Below are positions 62,001-64,000 of a stretch of 64,000 nucleotides of DNA, piece by piece; the first letter of the stretch is position 1; each line of letters begins with the position of its first letter. The position numbers were made by a program, and so were the translations under genes. Below the pieces are notes generated by a model. It made no database searches. It saw only the letters and a program-made list of their open reading frames with translations, and was not told the origin of the DNA. This stretch comes from Flavobacterium daemonense. GTDB lineage: Bacteria > Bacteroidota > Bacteroidia > Flavobacteriales > Flavobacteriaceae. Location: positions 186,001 through 250,000 of the forward strand of contig NZ_VJYD01000003.1 in assembly GCF_007341385.1 (NCBI RefSeq), read 5' to 3'.

Positions 62001-62033
62001 AAAAAAAATGGCTTTCAAGACTGAAGGCCATTG
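62001..62033 (-). terminator. Rho-independent terminator of the TIGR00266 gene
   Basis: aatggc (62008-62013) and gccatt (62027-62032), with inner tttca/tgaa pairing, form the hairpin; on the minus strand eight T follow. It lies directly after the stop codon at 62038. Confidence 0.85.
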
Positions 62034-62037
62034 TAAA

Positions 62038-62841
62038 TTAAAATCTATTATCACCATCCAGGAGATTTCCTAATCCGCCAAGGAGACTCCCTTCTTCACG
62101 ACTATTTCCGCCAGATCTTGGTGCCGAAGCAATGATGCGGTCAGCCAGTCTAGAGAATGGAAGCGACTGAATGTAAACAGTTCCCGGACCTTTTAATGTG
62201 GCATAAAATAATCCTTCGCCACCAAAAATAGAATTCTTGACGCCGCCAATAAATTCAATGTCATAATCTACATCTTTGGTAAAACCAATAATGCATCCCG
62301 TGTCTACTTTTAGAATTTCGCCGTGACCCAAAACTTTTTTAGCCATTGTCCCGCCAGAATGTACAAATGCCATTCCGTCTCCTTCAATTTTCTGCATGAT
62401 AAAACCTTCCCCGCCAAACAGGCCGCGTCCTAATTTCTGAGAGAATTCTATTCCGACAGAAACGCCTTTGGCCGCACATAAAAACGAACTTTTCTGGCAG
62501 ATAAATTTGCCTTGAAACTCTGTTAAATCGATTGGAAGAATTTTTCCGGGATAGGGTGACGCAAATGAAACCTTGCTTTTAGTATTTCCCTGGTTTAAAA
62601 ATGCTGTCATAAACAAACTTTCGCCGGTAAGAACTCTTTTACCTGCATTTAAAAGTTTGCCAAACAAACCTGATCCTTGTTGCTGGGAACCATCACCAAA
62701 TATCGTTTCCATCTGGATGTTGTTTTCCATCATCATAAAACTGCCGGCTTCGGCAATTACAATTTCCTGTGGATCCAGTTCTATTTCAACGTATTGCATT
62801 TCTTCACCAAAAATCTGATAATCTATTTCGTGCGCTTGCAT
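62038..62841 (-). CDS. TIGR00266 (AIM24) family protein
   Basis: 267 residues with the glycine-rich beta-helix pattern of the family: EIELDPQEIVIAEAGSFMMM near the start, GESLFMTAFLNQGNTK, RGLFGGEGFIMQKIEGDG and SIFGGEGLFYATLKGPGTVY. Homologues occur in bacteria and mitochondria (AIM24), but no molecular function is established. It is probably cytoplasmic. Single gene. Confidence 0.92.
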   Translation of the reverse strand: MQAHEIDYQIFGEEMQYVEIELDPQEIVIAEAGSFMMMENNIQMETIFGDGSQQQGSGLFGKLLNAGKRVLTGESLFMTAFLNQGNTKSKVSFASPYPGKILPIDLTEFQGKFICQKSSFLCAAKGVSVGIEFSQKLGRGLFGGEGFIMQKIEGDGMAFVHSGGTMAKKVLGHGEILKVDTGCIIGFTKDVDYDIEFIGGVKNSIFGGEGLFYATLKGPGTVYIQSLPFSRLADRIIASAPRSGGNSREEGSLLGGLGNLLDGDNRF

Positions 62842-62898
62842 AATTTCTGAATTTTTTTGTTTTTAAAATAATCCATTAAGTAATTAAAAAAGATCTTT

Positions 62899-63037
62899 AA
62901 CACATAGAAACATAGGATTAGGTATCAAATAAAAGAGAGTAAAAGAAACTAGTTTCAACACATAGATAAACTATGTGCATTTAAATTAGTGAAACGCCTT
63001 TTTTAAAATCTTCCAAATACTTTGTTTCTATGTGTTA
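62899..63037. repeat. imperfect inverted repeat of the aacacatagaaacatag family
   Basis: Left arm aacacatagaaacatag (62899-62915) and right arm ending gtttctatgtgtt (63024-63036) share a perfect 13-base core. A further pair inside (cacatagataaactatgtg, about 62960-62978) is palindromic. Same family as 33895-34028. It lies between the divergent TIGR00266 and 63216 genes. Confidence 0.75.
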
Positions 63038-63184
63038 AGATAATTACACTAACGGTTTAAAATTAGACTCATCTTACTCTAAAATGTTACAGTTTTTCGT
63101 GTAGTTTGACTGTTTTTAAGAACATTAACAGTTTTTATTATTTTAAATTAGTCTTAATTATGTTTTTTATTCCCTTAAATTATA

Positions 63185-63192
63185 TATTTTTG
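63185..63192 (+). promoter_or_regulatory. -7 promoter box of the 63216 gene
   Basis: TATTTTTG at 63185-63192, followed by CACC, 24 bases ahead of the ATG at 63216. Confidence 0.5.
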
Positions 63193-63215
63193 CACCGTTA
63201 TTATATTTTATCAGA

Positions 63216-63572
63216 ATGGCATTAGTTAGTGATTTGACCACCAAAGTTTTATTTGAAACAGAAAAAGGATACAGTTATCAATGTGATTTGACCAATAGCA
63301 TCATTATCAATTTTGTTGATACGGTGTCAAGTTATAAAATTCACGATTTTTTGATTTTTCAAAGAAAGGTTAATAGCGTTGACATTCTAAATATGCTTTA
63401 TGACTTATCTGATCAATCAGATGCACAGCTGATTGAAACTACCAAAAGAAATTTTTCCAGAAATCTTACCATCTGCGAAATAGTGCAGTTGAGAGATTTA
63501 TTAAACGGAACAAAATTTACTCTTACGCTACATTCTTTGCTTTGCAATACGGTTAACGTAGAGCTTATTTAG
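63216..63572 (+). CDS. hypothetical protein, 118 aa
   Basis: I do not recognise a family. It is cytoplasmic, with no signal peptide and no membrane segment, mixed alpha/beta composition and one DLSDQSDAQ acidic stretch. Start (MALVSDLTTKVLFETEKG) is sharp, with a promoter box just before it. The gene is followed after 89 bases by ferritin in the same direction, but ferritin seems to have its own promoter, so operon membership is open. Confidence 0.65.
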   Translation: MALVSDLTTKVLFETEKGYSYQCDLTNSIIINFVDTVSSYKIHDFLIFQRKVNSVDILNMLYDLSDQSDAQLIETTKRNFSRNLTICEIVQLRDLLNGTKFTLTLHSLLCNTVNVELI

Positions 63573-63632
63573 ATTTTTACTTAGATTAAATCCAAATTTT
63601 CAGGCGGTTAGAGTTGCCGTCTTTAATTTTTG

Positions 63633-63640
63633 TAAATTTA
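63633..63640 (+). promoter_or_regulatory. possible -7 promoter box of ferritin
   Basis: TAAATTTA at 63633-63640 (last base differs from TAnnTTTG) is 21 bases ahead of the ferritin ATG, with TTG at 63614-63616 as a weak -33 (16 bases apart rather than 19). The palindromic part cggttagagttgccg nearby was not judged significant. Confidence 0.35.
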
Positions 63641-63661
63641 CACGTATAAAAATTAAAGGTT

Positions 63662-64000
63662 ATGAAAGATTTACTAAGAACACGTACTTCATTAACTGAA
63701 GGTGTAGAAAATATATTGAATTTACAGGCAAAATTAGAAAGTGATGCTTCTAACAAGTATTTAGCTATGGCAGCATGGTTAGATAGAAACGGTTATGCAC
63801 ACACAGCATCTTACTTGTACAAGCAAGCCGAAGAAGAAAGAGAGCATTTTCTAAAAGTTTTCAAATATATTACAGACATGGGAGGGATTGCCATTACGCC
63901 ATCTGTTCCAGAAGTGCAACAAGAATTTGCTTCTTTTAGAGAAGTATTCGAAATTGCTTTGCAAAACGAAATCGCAGTTACTCAAGCAATCAATAAAGTA
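63662..64000 (+). CDS. ferritin, 5' part
   Basis: The frame from ATG 63662 is open to the window end (113 codons of an expected ~165-175). It shows the ferritin four-helix pattern with the dinuclear iron ligands E26 (LQAKLESDASNKYLAMA) and E59/H62 (QAEEEREHF). It oxidises Fe(II) and stores iron in a 24-subunit shell in the cytoplasm. Start is chosen by the MKDLLRTRTSL beginning typical for the Bacteroidota type. Confidence 0.93.
   Translation, partial: MKDLLRTRTSLTEGVENILNLQAKLESDASNKYLAMAAWLDRNGYAHTASYLYKQAEEEREHFLKVFKYITDMGGIAITPSVPEVQQEFASFREVFEIALQNEIAVTQAINKV

Overview
The window is a chromosomal segment of a Flavobacterium-type bacterium (phylum Bacteroidota), close to the F. johnsoniae kind of genome. 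The evidence is the strongly AT-rich DNA, promoters of the Bacteroidota type (a TAnnTTTG -7 box, once with a TTTTG -33 box exactly 19 bases upstream, in front of the OmpA gene), the near absence of Shine-Dalgarno sequences, and the gene set: a Bat aerotolerance operon, a PorZ-like protein of the type IX secretion system, an OmpA protein with thrombospondin type-3 repeats, a TonB-dependent receptor with a carboxypeptidase-regulatory-like N-terminus, and a RecB-like/PD-(D/E)XK nuclease pair. No tRNA, rRNA, CRISPR array, transposase, prophage or integrase was seen.

Layout. 1-8200: the 3' end of a LysR regulator, then yicC-gmk-nadD on the minus strand, an ArsC-like and a DinB-like protein, an RlpA-like protein, a small membrane protein and a large TonB-dependent receptor. 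8200-17000: pgi; a minus-strand cluster (DUF3108 protein, tryptophan 2,3-dioxygenase, M23 peptidase lipoprotein, an unknown protein and a small TonB-plug-like lipoprotein with a frameshift in a 7-base homopolymer); a candidate small RNA; and the tyrosine-degradation genes hpd and hmgA. 17100-22900: a patatin/outer-membrane-barrel protein with uvrC, an M14-type deacylase, and 5-formyl-THF cyclo-ligase. 23200-32750: a complete Bat operon in the order moxR, DUF58, BatD-like, batA, batB, batC, batD, batE (transcribed right to left). 33000-40800: an aldo/keto reductase, an SDR, an AlbA_2-domain protein, a DUF4163/DUF3298 lipoprotein, a cystathionine gamma-synthase/lyase, an outer membrane protein and glutamate dehydrogenase. 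40900-46400: porZ and recO, separated by an O-acetyltransferase (MBOAT) plus an SGNH-like partner. 46500-60100: ileS, a DksA-like protein, lspA, an AddA/RecB-like helicase-nuclease, kbl, an OmpA protein and an AddB-like nuclease. 60100-64000: a decayed gene remnant, an alpha/beta hydrolase, a TIGR00266 protein, a small conserved unknown and the 5' part of a ferritin.

How the genes fit together. Tryptophan 2,3-dioxygenase, 4-hydroxyphenylpyruvate dioxygenase and homogentisate dioxygenase form an aromatic amino-acid catabolic block. The Bat genes encode an AAA+ chaperone, von Willebrand A proteins and TPR proteins at the cell envelope. PorZ acts at the outer surface in attachment of type IX cargo to anionic polysaccharide, so a polysaccharide O-acetylation cassette beside it is suggestive.

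The most unusual structure lies outside the genes. Many intergenic gaps are filled by 60-150 base imperfect inverted repeats belonging to at least ten sequence families. In the Bat operon nearly every gap between genes carries a different one. Other points worth following up are the candidate RNA at about 14022-14136, the homopolymer frameshift at 10083-10089 and the MBOAT insertion between porZ and recO.
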